Source: a virus. Taken from it: a stretch of 63,092 nucleotides of DNA. The translations under genes were made by a program, and so were the position numbers. The stretch covers positions 1 through 63,092 of IMG/VR virus record IMGVR_UViG_3300036852_000204; one strand, given 5' to 3'. A model generated the notes under the pieces. The model was not told where the DNA came from. It did no database searches and worked only from the letters and a program-made list of their open reading frames with translations. Of this stretch, positions 39,015 to 47,983 are shown one piece after another (position 1 is the stretch's first letter; each line of letters opens with the position of its first letter).

Positions 39015-39757
39015 GGAGCATTTGGGTAGGCTACGACCCCAGGGAAAGCGAAGCGTTTGCGGTGTGTCGGCATTCGCTGCGCCGCCGTTCCGGCAACGTG
39101 CCCATCCATGCGGTTGTGCTGGGTGATCTGAGGGCTGCCGGCCTCTACTCCCGTCCCACATCCAAGCGCGACAGCAAGCTATGGGATGACATCTCGGATG
39201 CGCCGATGTCGACTGAGTTTGCAATCAGCCGGTTTCTGGTGCCGCACCTCGCTAAGCGCGGTTGGGCACTGTTCATGGACTGCGACATCCTTGCCCGCAC
39301 GGATGTCAACGAACTGTTCGACATGGCCGACCCTCGCTATGCCATGATGTGCGTAAAGCACCCGAACTACATCCCCAAAGAGGCCGTCAAGATGGATGGC
39401 CAGGAGCAGACCAGATATCTGCGCAAGAACTGGTCGTCGGTGATGCTGTTCAACTGCGAGCATCCGTGGAACCAAAACCTGACCGTCGATCTGATCAACA
39501 GCGTACCTGGGCGTGATCTGCACCGTTTTTGCTGGTTGCAGAATGATCTGATCGGCGATCTGCCGATGAGCTGGAACTGGCTGGTTGGAACGTCGGACCC
39601 GGAGATTGTGCCAGATCTGGTGCACTTCACGTCCGGCGGGCCGTGGTTCGAAGGCTATCGCAACGTACCTTATGCCGACGAGTGGCTCGCCGAGCGCGGC
39701 GCTTGGTTGCGCGACACAACCGAGCGCGCCGCAGATATAACTGAGAGGGCAGCATAG
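39011..39757 (+). CDS. Glycosyltransferase (GT8-like)
   Basis: 248 residues. SIWVGYDPRESEAFAVCRHS at the start and LFMDCDILARTDVNELFDMA with the D-x-D metal site are typical of GT8-like nucleotide-sugar transferases. A partner of the preceding methyltransferase/DUF115 protein by overlap. Likely adds a sugar to a capsid protein or a cell surface polymer; the target is unknown. Confidence 0.75.
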   Translation: MRSIWVGYDPRESEAFAVCRHSLRRRSGNVPIHAVVLGDLRAAGLYSRPTSKRDSKLWDDISDAPMSTEFAISRFLVPHLAKRGWALFMDCDILARTDVNELFDMADPRYAMMCVKHPNYIPKEAVKMDGQEQTRYLRKNWSSVMLFNCEHPWNQNLTVDLINSVPGRDLHRFCWLQNDLIGDLPMSWNWLVGTSDPEIVPDLVHFTSGGPWFEGYRNVPYADEWLAERGAWLRDTTERAADITERAA

Positions 39758-40477
39758 ATGGGCAATCTCTACACCGACCCCCTTTTGCAAGGCAGGCTCG
39801 GCATCCGCGAAAGCGACAATGCGCTGCTATTATCGGGTGGGGCGGCGGTCATACCCAATGCGGTGGAGGTGACCCTGCCAGCAACCGCCGGCACACTGGC
39901 TGGGTTGGCGGCGACTAATGCGTTCACGGGCGCCAATTCATTCGCTACGGCCGTTACCCCGACGGGCGGCGTCGCCGCAGCTGGTGGGTTCAGCGCGACG
40001 CCGCGCAATGTGCACACGGGAGGCAACCCTGCGTCGCTTTCGACCGACGGCACCAACCTCGATATCGTCGTTACCGAACTGTACGTTGCCGAGGTATTCA
40101 TCCCCTGCAACATGACAGTCACTGGAGTGGCCGTGTTCTGGGGCGCTGCCACCAACGGCAATGCCAAAGTGATGCTGTTTGATTCGGCCGGTGCGCGAGT
40201 GGCGATCTCCGCTTCTACCGATGTGTCTGGGTTCACGGCCGACTCCTACGGCACACGCATCCCCTTCACGGCGACCTATGCCGCCAAGGGTCCGGCCACC
40301 TACTACGTCGGCGTGATCTGCGACGACAACACCAACGACATCAACACGCACATTCTCGGCAACTTCGGTGCCGGCAAGATTGAATCCCTCGTTTACGCCA
40401 CCGAGGCAGGCTACGCGACCATAACCGTTCCTACCACCTTCACGACGGGCCTCGGGCCAATCGCCACCCTCTACTGA
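39758..40477 (+). CDS. Structural-type protein, 239 aa
   Basis: MGNLYTDPLLQGRLGIRESD, then Ala/Thr/Gly-rich beta-rich sequence (ATAGTLAGLAATNAFTGANS). C-terminal half resembles a fibre or decoration domain. Virion role inferred from context. Confidence 0.6.
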   Translation: MGNLYTDPLLQGRLGIRESDNALLLSGGAAVIPNAVEVTLPATAGTLAGLAATNAFTGANSFATAVTPTGGVAAAGGFSATPRNVHTGGNPASLSTDGTNLDIVVTELYVAEVFIPCNMTVTGVAVFWGAATNGNAKVMLFDSAGARVAISASTDVSGFTADSYGTRIPFTATYAAKGPATYYVGVICDDNTNDINTHILGNFGAGKIESLVYATEAGYATITVPTTFTTGLGPIATLY

Positions 40478-40480
40478 GCC

Positions 40481-40897
40481 ATGCCCGATCAATCACTGAT
40501 CGAGCTGCTGAGCGGGTACGACGTAACCGACGGAACCGGCGGTCTGGTTGCTCGACTGAAGGTTCACCCAGACAACAGTGTCGGGAACGTCATGGTGATG
40601 GACCATTCGCTTCGTCGCCAAGGCATCGCCACGGCGCTTTACGACTATGCCGCCAAGGATAGAGGCGTTCCACGCCTAGAGGCCGGCAGCTATCAGACAG
40701 CGGAGGGAGTGGCACTTCGCACTGCTTACGACCGCCGGGGTGACTATCTCGGCGGCGAGGCAAAAGACGCGGCTTCCTTGAATAAAGCCGCCGCCGTAAA
40801 GGAACTCTACGCCAAGCAAGGAATGCCAGTTTCTGGGGAAGACAGAGAGAATAAGCGTTCCCGCCTCAATGGCTTTGGCGGCCCAGTCCCCAACTAA
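40481..40897 (+). CDS. GNAT-like acetyltransferase domain protein
   Basis: 138 residues. NVMVMDHSLRRQGIATALYD is the acetyl-CoA binding motif A (R/Q-x-x-G-x-A) of GNAT enzymes; the flanks are short for a full GNAT fold. Its C-terminal half carries repeat copy 7. Could be a virion-associated or moron enzyme. Confidence 0.6.
   Translation: MPDQSLIELLSGYDVTDGTGGLVARLKVHPDNSVGNVMVMDHSLRRQGIATALYDYAAKDRGVPRLEAGSYQTAEGVALRTAYDRRGDYLGGEAKDAASLNKAAAVKELYAKQGMPVSGEDRENKRSRLNGFGGPVPN
40733..40782 (+). repeat. Dispersed bipartite repeat, copy 7
   Basis: GCCGGGGTGACTATCTC, 25 bases, then CCTTGAA, inside the GNAT-like gene, where it encodes RRGDYLGG. No inverted partner seen nearby. Confidence 0.8.
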
Positions 40898-40938
40898 ACA
40901 GCATCCCCCCCCCATCACCAGTAAGAAACGGAGAACCC
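40898..40938. other. Intergenic gap with a nine-C run
   Basis: A run of nine C lies at about 40904-40913. Such runs slip in replication and are prone to sequence errors. Confidence 0.5.
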
Positions 40939-41583
40939 ATGTCTTCCATTCCCATGCCTATGGTCGAAGGCCCCCAGCAGGTCGCCGCCATCCATCCCTT
41001 GCGGTTCTACATCGCCTACAAGGAGAGGAAGGTGGCAAACCCGGATAATCCTCTGGTGCCGAAGACCGTCACCGTCCCCGTCGAATGGTGCGACTGGGCC
41101 AAGAAGGGCGTCGAGCGTCCGACCACCGGAGGCGACGCCATCTCCCGGCTCATGAAGAGCCCGCCGGATTGGGCCGCCATCGAGCCCTACTACAAGAACT
41201 GGAAGGCGGGCGGAAACGATGTGGTCGTCAACGGCATGCCGCTCACCGTCTGGGCCGGCATCTCTGCCGACATGGTCGAACTGCTGAAGCCCTACCGGAT
41301 CTATTCGGTGGAGGACTTGGGCAGCATGTCGGACTCCGTCATGCAGAAGATCCCGCACCCCGACATCGTCCGCGTCAGGGACCGCGCCAAGAAGTACCTG
41401 ACCACCAAGGATCTGGCGGATGCCGTGCGCGCGATTGACGACAGGGACGACGCGGTCAAGCAACTGCAGGAGCAGAACGCGAAACTGCAGGCTCAGATGC
41501 AGGCCCTAATGGAGGCCAATGCGATCACGTCGCAGGCGGTGGCCGGCAAAGGCCGGCGCAAGGTGGCAGAGGCGGCGGAGTAG
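40939..41583 (+). CDS. Hypothetical virion-type protein, 214 aa
   Basis: QVAAIHPLRFYIAYKERKVA, a helical middle, and a C-terminal coiled coil (AVKQLQEQNAKLQAQMQALM). Position before the neck genes suggests a head or assembly role. Function unknown. Confidence 0.65.
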   Translation: MSSIPMPMVEGPQQVAAIHPLRFYIAYKERKVANPDNPLVPKTVTVPVEWCDWAKKGVERPTTGGDAISRLMKSPPDWAAIEPYYKNWKAGGNDVVVNGMPLTVWAGISADMVELLKPYRIYSVEDLGSMSDSVMQKIPHPDIVRVRDRAKKYLTTKDLADAVRAIDDRDDAVKQLQEQNAKLQAQMQALMEANAITSQAVAGKGRRKVAEAAE

Positions 41584-41814
41584 TCACGCCTTGGCCTCTA
41601 AGTACGCCTGAATAGCCGCGTATGCATCGCCTTTCAGTCGCTCCACTTTTTCGAGTGGGCCGCTGATATCAAAGCGAACCGTCTCGCGTATGAGGCCCTT
41701 GTCTACCTCGATCTCAATTTTGAGGTGCCGTTCCCAGCACTCATCCTTCAAGAACTTCGGGATGCGCAGCCAGCGCGGCCCCTCGAATACGTCTATCCAG
41801 TGTGCGTCGCCCAT
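41584..41814 (-). CDS. Antisense hypothetical protein, 76 aa
   Basis: Second lone minus-strand gene in the late region. MGDAHWIDVFEGPRWLRIPK, then beta-rich (HLKIEIEVDKGLIRETVRFD). Starts and ends in the gap between two late genes; looks like a real coding sequence of moron type. Confidence 0.6.
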   Translation of the reverse strand: MGDAHWIDVFEGPRWLRIPKFLKDECWERHLKIEIEVDKGLIRETVRFDISGPLEKVERLKGDAYAAIQAYLEAKA

Positions 41815-41879
41815 CTCAACCTCATGCTGATTTGCAAGCGGAAATCATACCACGGACGACCACGCGGTAGGAGGCTAAA

Positions 41880-42587
41880 CTGAGTTTGCTCACCCTTATC
41901 CAGGCGGCAACCGACCGCATCGGCATCGTCCGCCCGCAGAGCGTCATAGGCTCAGCTGACGGACAGGTGCGCCAGTTGCTGGCCTTGGCCCAGCAGGAGG
42001 GCAAGGAGCTGGCACGTCGCTGGCCGTGGCAGGCCCTCGTCAAGGAAAAGACCATCACCGCCACGGCCACGGAAACCCAGACCAGCGCCATCCCGACCGA
42101 TTTCGACCGCTTCATTGATGAGACATTCTACAACCGCACGCAGAAGCGGAAGGTGGAGGGCCCGCTCAATGCCCAGGAATGGGCCGACTACAAGGGGCGC
42201 ACGGCAACGGTGGTCTGGGATGCGTTTCGGGTCAGGGGCAATTCCATCCTGCTGGCGCCGACGCCGACGGCCAACGACAGCTACGTCTACGAGTACGTCA
42301 GCACCTATTGGGCAACGACCATCGGCAGCACGACTCCTAGTCTTGCGGCATGGGCGGCCGATACCGATGAAGGCATCCTGTCCGAAGAGCTGATGACGGA
42401 TGGCGTTGTCTGGCGGTTCAAGAAAGCCAAAGGCCTCGACTATGCGGAAGAATTCCGTACCTACGAGGCGCAGCTTGCCTTGAGGATCGGCCGGGATGGG
42501 GGAAGGCGACGGGTCAACATGGCCTCCAGCCGCTACCCGATGAAGCCTGGCGTGACGGTGCCTGAAGGCAGCTGGAACCTGCCGTGA
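41880..42587 (+). CDS. Neck/tail adaptor protein (apparent CTG start)
   Basis: 235 residues: SLLTLIQAATDRIGIVRPQS, QLLALAQQEGKELARRWPWQ, and ITATATETQTSAIPTDFDRF are typical of podovirus head-to-tail adaptor proteins. GGAGGCTAAA precedes CTG exactly as it precedes other late starts (for example GAGGCTAA-ATG at 34898), so CTG 41880 is favoured over the TTG at 41886. Confidence 0.75.
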   Translation: MSLLTLIQAATDRIGIVRPQSVIGSADGQVRQLLALAQQEGKELARRWPWQALVKEKTITATATETQTSAIPTDFDRFIDETFYNRTQKRKVEGPLNAQEWADYKGRTATVVWDAFRVRGNSILLAPTPTANDSYVYEYVSTYWATTIGSTTPSLAAWAADTDEGILSEELMTDGVVWRFKKAKGLDYAEEFRTYEAQLALRIGRDGGRRRVNMASSRYPMKPGVTVPEGSWNLP

Positions 42588-43198
42588 GCACGAAGGACCA
42601 GCGCACCATCAACATGGTGCACTATCCGCTGGGGGACTCGACAAACCCGCAGGAGCTTGGCGACTATCTCGATGCGATCGACACGACCGCAGCGGCCAAG
42701 ATTGGCGGATCGACTGGTGGCACTGACAATCTCCTGCTGCGCTCGGACGGCACGGGCGGCAAGACGCTGCAGAACTCAACCATTGCCGTAACGGATGCGG
42801 GGGCATTATCCGGCATCACAACTCTGGCAACGACGGGCGCCATCACTCGGGATAACGGCGTTGCCATCCCCGTTCCAACGCAGACGGTTGGCGCGTCGTT
42901 CGTGTTCAAGTTCCCGGAAGACGAAACCGTTACCTTGATCCTCAAGTGCCCGTTTGCGTGGACGATCACAGAAACCACAACAAAAACCGAAGTCGGCACG
43001 GCGACCTGCACCTTTAAGATCGACGGCGTATCGTTGGGCGGAACGGCCAATGCCGCATCTACGTCAGAGCAGAGCCAGGCCCATTCGTCGGCTAACGCGG
43101 TAGCGGCAGATACGGATGTGCAGGCGACGCTATCGTCGACATCTTCCGACTGCGAAAATCTTTCGATCACCTTCAAGGGCACAAGGACGCTTTCTTGA
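42584..43198 (+). CDS. Tail fibre-like protein, 204 aa
   Basis: GTG start overlapping the adaptor stop (GTGA). GGTDNLLLRSDGTGGKTLQN, then ITRDNGVAIPVPTQTVGASF. Resembles short fibre or baseplate-like proteins in podoviruses. Confidence 0.6.
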   Translation: MSTKDQRTINMVHYPLGDSTNPQELGDYLDAIDTTAAAKIGGSTGGTDNLLLRSDGTGGKTLQNSTIAVTDAGALSGITTLATTGAITRDNGVAIPVPTQTVGASFVFKFPEDETVTLILKCPFAWTITETTTKTEVGTATCTFKIDGVSLGGTANAASTSEQSQAHSSANAVAADTDVQATLSSTSSDCENLSITFKGTRTLS

Positions 43199-43843
43199 AT
43201 GTTCGTGGCAACCGCAGCAATTGGTGGCCGCAACACGTTTGTCGAGTTCACGGCAAACTCTGACGATACGGTAGACAGAACCACCTATACGTTTGGGTCG
43301 CTGGCTGCTGGAGACGCGCATCCACGCCGGCAGATATTTGTTGGCACCTTTGTGGCACCGCAGGGCGCCGACGTTTCGACCACGCAAACCGTCACCATCA
43401 ACGGCAGCGCCACGACACTTGTATCTGGCGTCTCGTTTCTGCGCATTTTCAGGTTGGCTGTCCCGACCGGGTCAACGGTATCCGTTGAGGTCACGCGCGG
43501 CGGCAACAATATGTCGTCATGCAATGTCGTGGTGTGGGCCGGCTACGATCTGATCAGCACAACTCCGGTCGATACGGCTGCTTTGGCCAGCGTGAGTAAT
43601 CCGGTATCCGCGGACGTGGACACCTCATCGGGCGGCTTTGTGATCGGCATGGCAGTCCCGAATTCCGGGGCGGCTACATTCACATGGTCAGGGCTGACAG
43701 AGGATGTGGATACGTCGCCGGCTAGCGGCACGGCATACACGGCAGCCAGCGCCAGCAAGGTTTCCGCAGAAACACCGCGTGCCATCAGCGTAACCCGCAG
43801 CGCTGGCGCATCAACAACCATCGTCACGGCATCTTTCCGGTAA
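43199..43843 (+). CDS. Structural-type protein, 214 aa
   Basis: Beta-rich and Thr/Ser/Ala-rich (FGSLAAGDAHPRRQIFVGTF; VTINGSATTLVSGVSFLRIF). Probably virion-associated in the tail region; start directly after the previous stop. Confidence 0.6.
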   Translation: MFVATAAIGGRNTFVEFTANSDDTVDRTTYTFGSLAAGDAHPRRQIFVGTFVAPQGADVSTTQTVTINGSATTLVSGVSFLRIFRLAVPTGSTVSVEVTRGGNNMSSCNVVVWAGYDLISTTPVDTAALASVSNPVSADVDTSSGGFVIGMAVPNSGAATFTWSGLTEDVDTSPASGTAYTAASASKVSAETPRAISVTRSAGASTTIVTASFR

Positions 43844-43847
43844 GGGA

Positions 43848-45491
43848 ATGCTCGCACCACTCGCCCCCAATGCCCGACGCGCCGCCGTCGTAAGGCCAGC
43901 GACCGTCCTGGCCCCGGTGGATGGTTGGTATTCGGAAGCGGTGTTTTCCGACACCAGGAAGCGCCGCGCCAAACAGCTCAAGAACTGGTTCCCGCAGAAA
44001 GACTATGTTGAGATGCGGCGCGGCCACTTGGCGCACTCTCTCGATCTTGGCACATCCTCCACGCCGGTCGAAACGTTGATGCCGTGGAACGGGCCGGGCG
44101 CAACGCGCAAGATGTTCGCAGCGGCCGGCGGCGTCATCTATGACGCGACCAGTTCTGGCGTGGCGGCAACGTCATCGCTGACCGGCCTGAGTGAGGACCG
44201 CTGGCAGTGGGTCAACTTCACCACGTCGGCCGGGGCTTACTTGTGGATATGCAACGGCACCGATGCGCCGCGGCACTACGACGGCTCGGCTTGGGCGACG
44301 CCTGCCATCACCGGCATCACCGAAGAAGATGCCATCCATGTCTGCGTGCATAAGAAACGTATCTGGCTCACCCTAAAGGATTCAACCAAGGCGGCCTACC
44401 TCGGAACGGAGGCGGTGGCCGGAGCCGCGACCACCTTTGAGCTTGGCTCCAATTTCTCCGAGGGCGGCTACCTACTCGGTATGGCCACCTGGACGCGCGA
44501 TGGCGGCACCGGGGCCGACGACTTTGCGGCCTTCATCTCCTCCAAGGGACAGGTGGCTATCTATCAGGGCACCGACCCATCTTCGGCCCTGACCTGGGAA
44601 CTGGTCGGCGTGTTCAAGATACCGACGCCGCTGGGTCGTCGCTGTTTCGCCAATTGGGGCGCGGATGTCCTGATCGCCACCGAGTCCGGCGTCTACCCGC
44701 TGAGCAAAATCCTGGGCGCCGATCGCTCGCAGCAGGAACTGGCTGCCCTGACGGAGAACATCGCACCAGACATCAACGCCGCGGCGCGCTCCTACGGGTC
44801 CAATTTCGGCTGGGAGATTAATATTTATCCGCGCGGCACGCGGATGATGCTGAACATTCCCACCGCCGAAGGATCGACCGCCATCCAGTACGTCATGAAC
44901 ACCTTGACGGGGGCATGGTGCGAGTTCGATGCCCACAACGCGCTGTGCTGGCTGACCTTCAATGGGCTGCAGTATTTTGGCGGGCCGGACGGGACTGTGT
45001 ACCGGGCGGATACGTCGGCGCAGGACGGCACCACGGCCATCACGGCGGTTGGGCAGACCGCATGGCAAGCGTTCGGATCACCTGGCTCCCTGAAGCGCTT
45101 CTGCATGGTGCAGCCGCTGGTGCGCAGCCAGGGCGTTGCCAGACCATCGGTCGGCATCAGCGTGGACTTCGTGGAAACGACATCCATGTCCACGCCGAGC
45201 GCCAGCAGTGCGGCACAGGCTCTCTACGGCACGGCCGTCTACGGCGTGGATGTCTATGGTTCAACCGACGTGTTCGTTGCGGACTGGACCTCGACGCCGG
45301 CCCTGGGTCGTTTTGCCAGCGTCAAGTTCCAGGCCAGCACGGATGGGGCGGATGTCGAAAGCGAAGCCGGCACACCGATCGGCCTGCTGCTGGCACTGAC
45401 GGTCAGCGAAGATGTCTACGAAGAAACGCCGGACCCTCTCATGCAGGTCAACGGCTTTGTGGTGCTGGCGGAGAGCGGCGGCTACTTGTGA
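43848..45491 (+). CDS. P22 gp10-like tail nozzle / DNA stabilisation protein
   Basis: 547 residues. Begins APLAPNARRAAVVRPATVLA and KRRAKQLKNWFPQKDYVEMR, with repeated beta-propeller-like blades (GDGTVYRADTSAQ-type). Size and position between adaptor and ejection proteins match P22 gp10 homologues that close the portal and form the tail nozzle. Confidence 0.75.
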   Translation: MLAPLAPNARRAAVVRPATVLAPVDGWYSEAVFSDTRKRRAKQLKNWFPQKDYVEMRRGHLAHSLDLGTSSTPVETLMPWNGPGATRKMFAAAGGVIYDATSSGVAATSSLTGLSEDRWQWVNFTTSAGAYLWICNGTDAPRHYDGSAWATPAITGITEEDAIHVCVHKKRIWLTLKDSTKAAYLGTEAVAGAATTFELGSNFSEGGYLLGMATWTRDGGTGADDFAAFISSKGQVAIYQGTDPSSALTWELVGVFKIPTPLGRRCFANWGADVLIATESGVYPLSKILGADRSQQELAALTENIAPDINAAARSYGSNFGWEINIYPRGTRMMLNIPTAEGSTAIQYVMNTLTGAWCEFDAHNALCWLTFNGLQYFGGPDGTVYRADTSAQDGTTAITAVGQTAWQAFGSPGSLKRFCMVQPLVRSQGVARPSVGISVDFVETTSMSTPSASSAAQALYGTAVYGVDVYGSTDVFVADWTSTPALGRFASVKFQASTDGADVESEAGTPIGLLLALTVSEDVYEETPDPLMQVNGFVVLAESGGYL

Positions 45492-46073
45492 ATGGAGCTG
45501 ATCTGGGGCCATGACGAAACCGTCTGGCGGTGGGCTTCGCGACGGTTCGAGGGCGGGCTTGATCGCCCGACGTGGGCAGTCGGCATCGTTGATCGGCGCG
45601 GGGTTCTGAGGGGCGGCCTGCTCGGCGACGAGGTCAACACGTGGACGGTGGAAGTCACCATCTGCGCCGATAGCGCCATCAGCAACGACATCGCCAAGGC
45701 GTTCTTTCGCGCGGTGTTTGCCCGCTACTGGCGGATACAGGTTTCGACCACCAGGGACAACAAAAGCGTCAAGCAGAACGCCCCCAAGTGGGGTTTTGCG
45801 TTCGAGGGTACGGCCAAGGGCTACTACGGCCCCGGCCGGGATGCGTTGCGCTACCGCATGACGGCGGCCGAATGCCGCTGGCTCCATCCCCAACAAAGAG
45901 AGACGATCCATGGGTTCGAAGCCGAAGGCGCCAGCGCCGATCGACGTGGGCAAGGTCGCAGGCGAGCAGAGCGCGCAAAACACCGCGAACCTGCAAACCC
46001 AGCAGGCCTACAACCGCCCGGACCAAACCAATCAGTTCGGCAGCCAGTCGCAATGGCGGCAGACGGGCACTGA
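45492..46073 (+). CDS. GNAT-like or tail-associated protein (3' end overlaps next gene)
   Basis: The first 140 residues (VEVTICADSAISNDIAKAFF; VFARYWRIQVSTTRDNKSVK; GTAKGYYGPGRDALRYRMTA) resemble the GNAT-type proteins found in tail regions of related phages. The last 50 are Arg-rich run-on over the start of the gene at 45910. A stop lost or shifted near 45905 would explain it. Confidence 0.6.
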   Translation: MELIWGHDETVWRWASRRFEGGLDRPTWAVGIVDRRGVLRGGLLGDEVNTWTVEVTICADSAISNDIAKAFFRAVFARYWRIQVSTTRDNKSVKQNAPKWGFAFEGTAKGYYGPGRDALRYRMTAAECRWLHPQQRETIHGFEAEGASADRRGQGRRRAERAKHREPANPAGLQPPGPNQSVRQPVAMAADGH

Positions 46074-46746
46074 TGCCAGCGGCAACCCGACCTTCGAGCA
46101 GTCAACAAGCCTCGGGCAGGAAGGCCAGCAGTTCGCGTCCGGGTTCTCCGGGCTGGGGCAGCAGTACATCGACCAGGCCGGACAATTCGTCGGCAACCGC
46201 CCGGATATGTCGAGCAGTGCTGCATTCGATCAGGCGGATCAGTTCTGGCGGCAGCGCGAGGAGCCGCGCCTACAGCAGCAACAGGACGCGCTCGACAACC
46301 AGCTCGCCAACAAAGGGTTTGCGGCGGGTTCGGAAGGCTACACACGCGCCAAGGATGATCTTGCCCGCCAGCAGGGCGACCAGCGTGCCGGCTTCCTCAA
46401 CAGCGCGCAGAATCAGTTCTTCAATCAGGGCCTCGCCGATCGCAACCAACAGGCGGGCGAGTTCGGGTTGCTCAATCCCGGTGTGAACTACGGCAACCAG
46501 GCCATCAATTCCGGTTTCTCCAGCGTGCCCGGCGTCAACGTCCAGAACGTCGACCTGACCCAGCTCTATAATCAAAACCAGCAGCAGCAACAGCAGAACT
46601 ATCAGAACGAATTGGCCAGCTACAATGGCATGCTGGGCGGCGTTGCCGGGCTTGGCGGGACGATCCTGGGCGGCGCGTTGGGGTCGCCGTGGCTGGGCAC
46701 GGCCTTGGGCTACGGAACGCAGCGCAAACCGAGCGGGATAGCCTGA
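45910..46746 (+). CDS. Ejection-type internal virion protein, 278 aa
   Basis: Gln/Asn/Gly-rich (QQAYNRPDQTNQFGSQSQWR; NQNQQQQQQNYQNELASYNG) with a C-terminal Gly-rich hydrophobic segment (GVAGLGGTILGGALG). Such composition marks pilot proteins that enter the cell envelope with DNA. First of four in a row. Confidence 0.7.
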   Translation: MGSKPKAPAPIDVGKVAGEQSAQNTANLQTQQAYNRPDQTNQFGSQSQWRQTGTDASGNPTFEQSTSLGQEGQQFASGFSGLGQQYIDQAGQFVGNRPDMSSSAAFDQADQFWRQREEPRLQQQQDALDNQLANKGFAAGSEGYTRAKDDLARQQGDQRAGFLNSAQNQFFNQGLADRNQQAGEFGLLNPGVNYGNQAINSGFSSVPGVNVQNVDLTQLYNQNQQQQQQNYQNELASYNGMLGGVAGLGGTILGGALGSPWLGTALGYGTQRKPSGIA

Positions 46747-46747
46747 C

Positions 46748-47983
46748 ATGGCCGACCTATCCTCCATCCTCGCCGGCACCGACGAACTCCAGACGCCGGA
46801 GGAAGTCGAGCGACGCCGCCGGCAGGGCACAGCCCTGTTCAACCAGGGCACGTCCGTGGCCCCGTTGCAGCACTGGACACAGGCGCTGGCTCGGGGCGTA
46901 CAGGGAGGTCTTGGCGGCTACGAGATCGGCCAGGCACGCGATCAGGAGGCCAGAGGCAAGGGGGCTGCAAATTCGGCGCTGGTGGAGGCTTTGACAGGCG
47001 GCAAGTCGCCTACCGACACCATAGGAACCATGCTGAAAAACCCGTGGTCGGCGGACGCTGGGCAGAAGATGGCGACAAGCCACCTGTCGAGCCAAATGCA
47101 GCAGAACACGCCGCAGGCGCAAATGGCGTTGAAGCTGCAGCAGGCGCAAATCCGCAACCTCGACCGACGCGAGGAACCCGAGATTGTTCGCACGCTGCGC
47201 GCGGCCGGCATCGATCCCAAGTCGCCGGAAGGCCAGCAAGCCATCATGGGCACCGTAAAGCATCGCCCGGAATCCGCGCTGGACAAGAAGGTCGCAAACG
47301 AGACTGCGGAAATTGCCGTCAAGTATATCCAATCGGGCGACGCGGCTGGGGACATGATGGGTGCAGTCAATGAATTGAAGCAGATCGCCCAAGATCCCAG
47401 CCTTGTTTCGGCGATCGGTCCGGTGATGGGCGACAGCCGCTACCAGAGCACCATCGGGCGCCTTCCGCTGGCCAGCGGAAACCCAGAGCTTAACGCTCGC
47501 ATCAATCGGCTACAGCAGGCGCTTTCGCTTGGCGGTACGCAGGCGTTCCTAAAGGGACTCGGCTCAGCGTCCGATGCGGAGGGCAGGCGGGTTGAGCAGG
47601 CCGTGTCAAATCTAACCACGTCGCGCGATGCCAAAGAGTTCAACAGCAATTTGCGCATTATCGAGACCGGTCTGCAGCGAACACTGGCTCGGGCCTCTGC
47701 AGCCAAGCAGCGCTTCCCACAGCTTGACGTGGCTGGATACGGACAGCCGCAAGTGCCGGGCTCAACAACTCAAGGCTCTGGCGCTGGCGGCGTGACTACC
47801 CCCACACCTGGCAAGCGCCAGTTCAACGACCTGCCGAGGGCCGACCAGAGAACGGCCATTATGCGCATGGCCAAGGATTCGAGCCCGGAAACGCTGAAGA
47901 ACTTCGAAGAAGAGTTTGGGTCGGAGGCGCTTGGGCGAGCGCTCGACGCGATTAAGAAACTCAAATCCGGGACGGCATTCTGA
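46748..47983 (+). CDS. Ejection-type internal virion protein, 411 aa
   Basis: Helical, Gln/Ala-rich (QMALKLQQAQIRNLDRREEP) with long coiled-coil stretches. Follows the first by 1 bp. No enzymatic motif seen. Confidence 0.65.
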   Translation: MADLSSILAGTDELQTPEEVERRRRQGTALFNQGTSVAPLQHWTQALARGVQGGLGGYEIGQARDQEARGKGAANSALVEALTGGKSPTDTIGTMLKNPWSADAGQKMATSHLSSQMQQNTPQAQMALKLQQAQIRNLDRREEPEIVRTLRAAGIDPKSPEGQQAIMGTVKHRPESALDKKVANETAEIAVKYIQSGDAAGDMMGAVNELKQIAQDPSLVSAIGPVMGDSRYQSTIGRLPLASGNPELNARINRLQQALSLGGTQAFLKGLGSASDAEGRRVEQAVSNLTTSRDAKEFNSNLRIIETGLQRTLARASAAKQRFPQLDVAGYGQPQVPGSTTQGSGAGGVTTPTPGKRQFNDLPRADQRTAIMRMAKDSSPETLKNFEEEFGSEALGRALDAIKKLKSGTAF

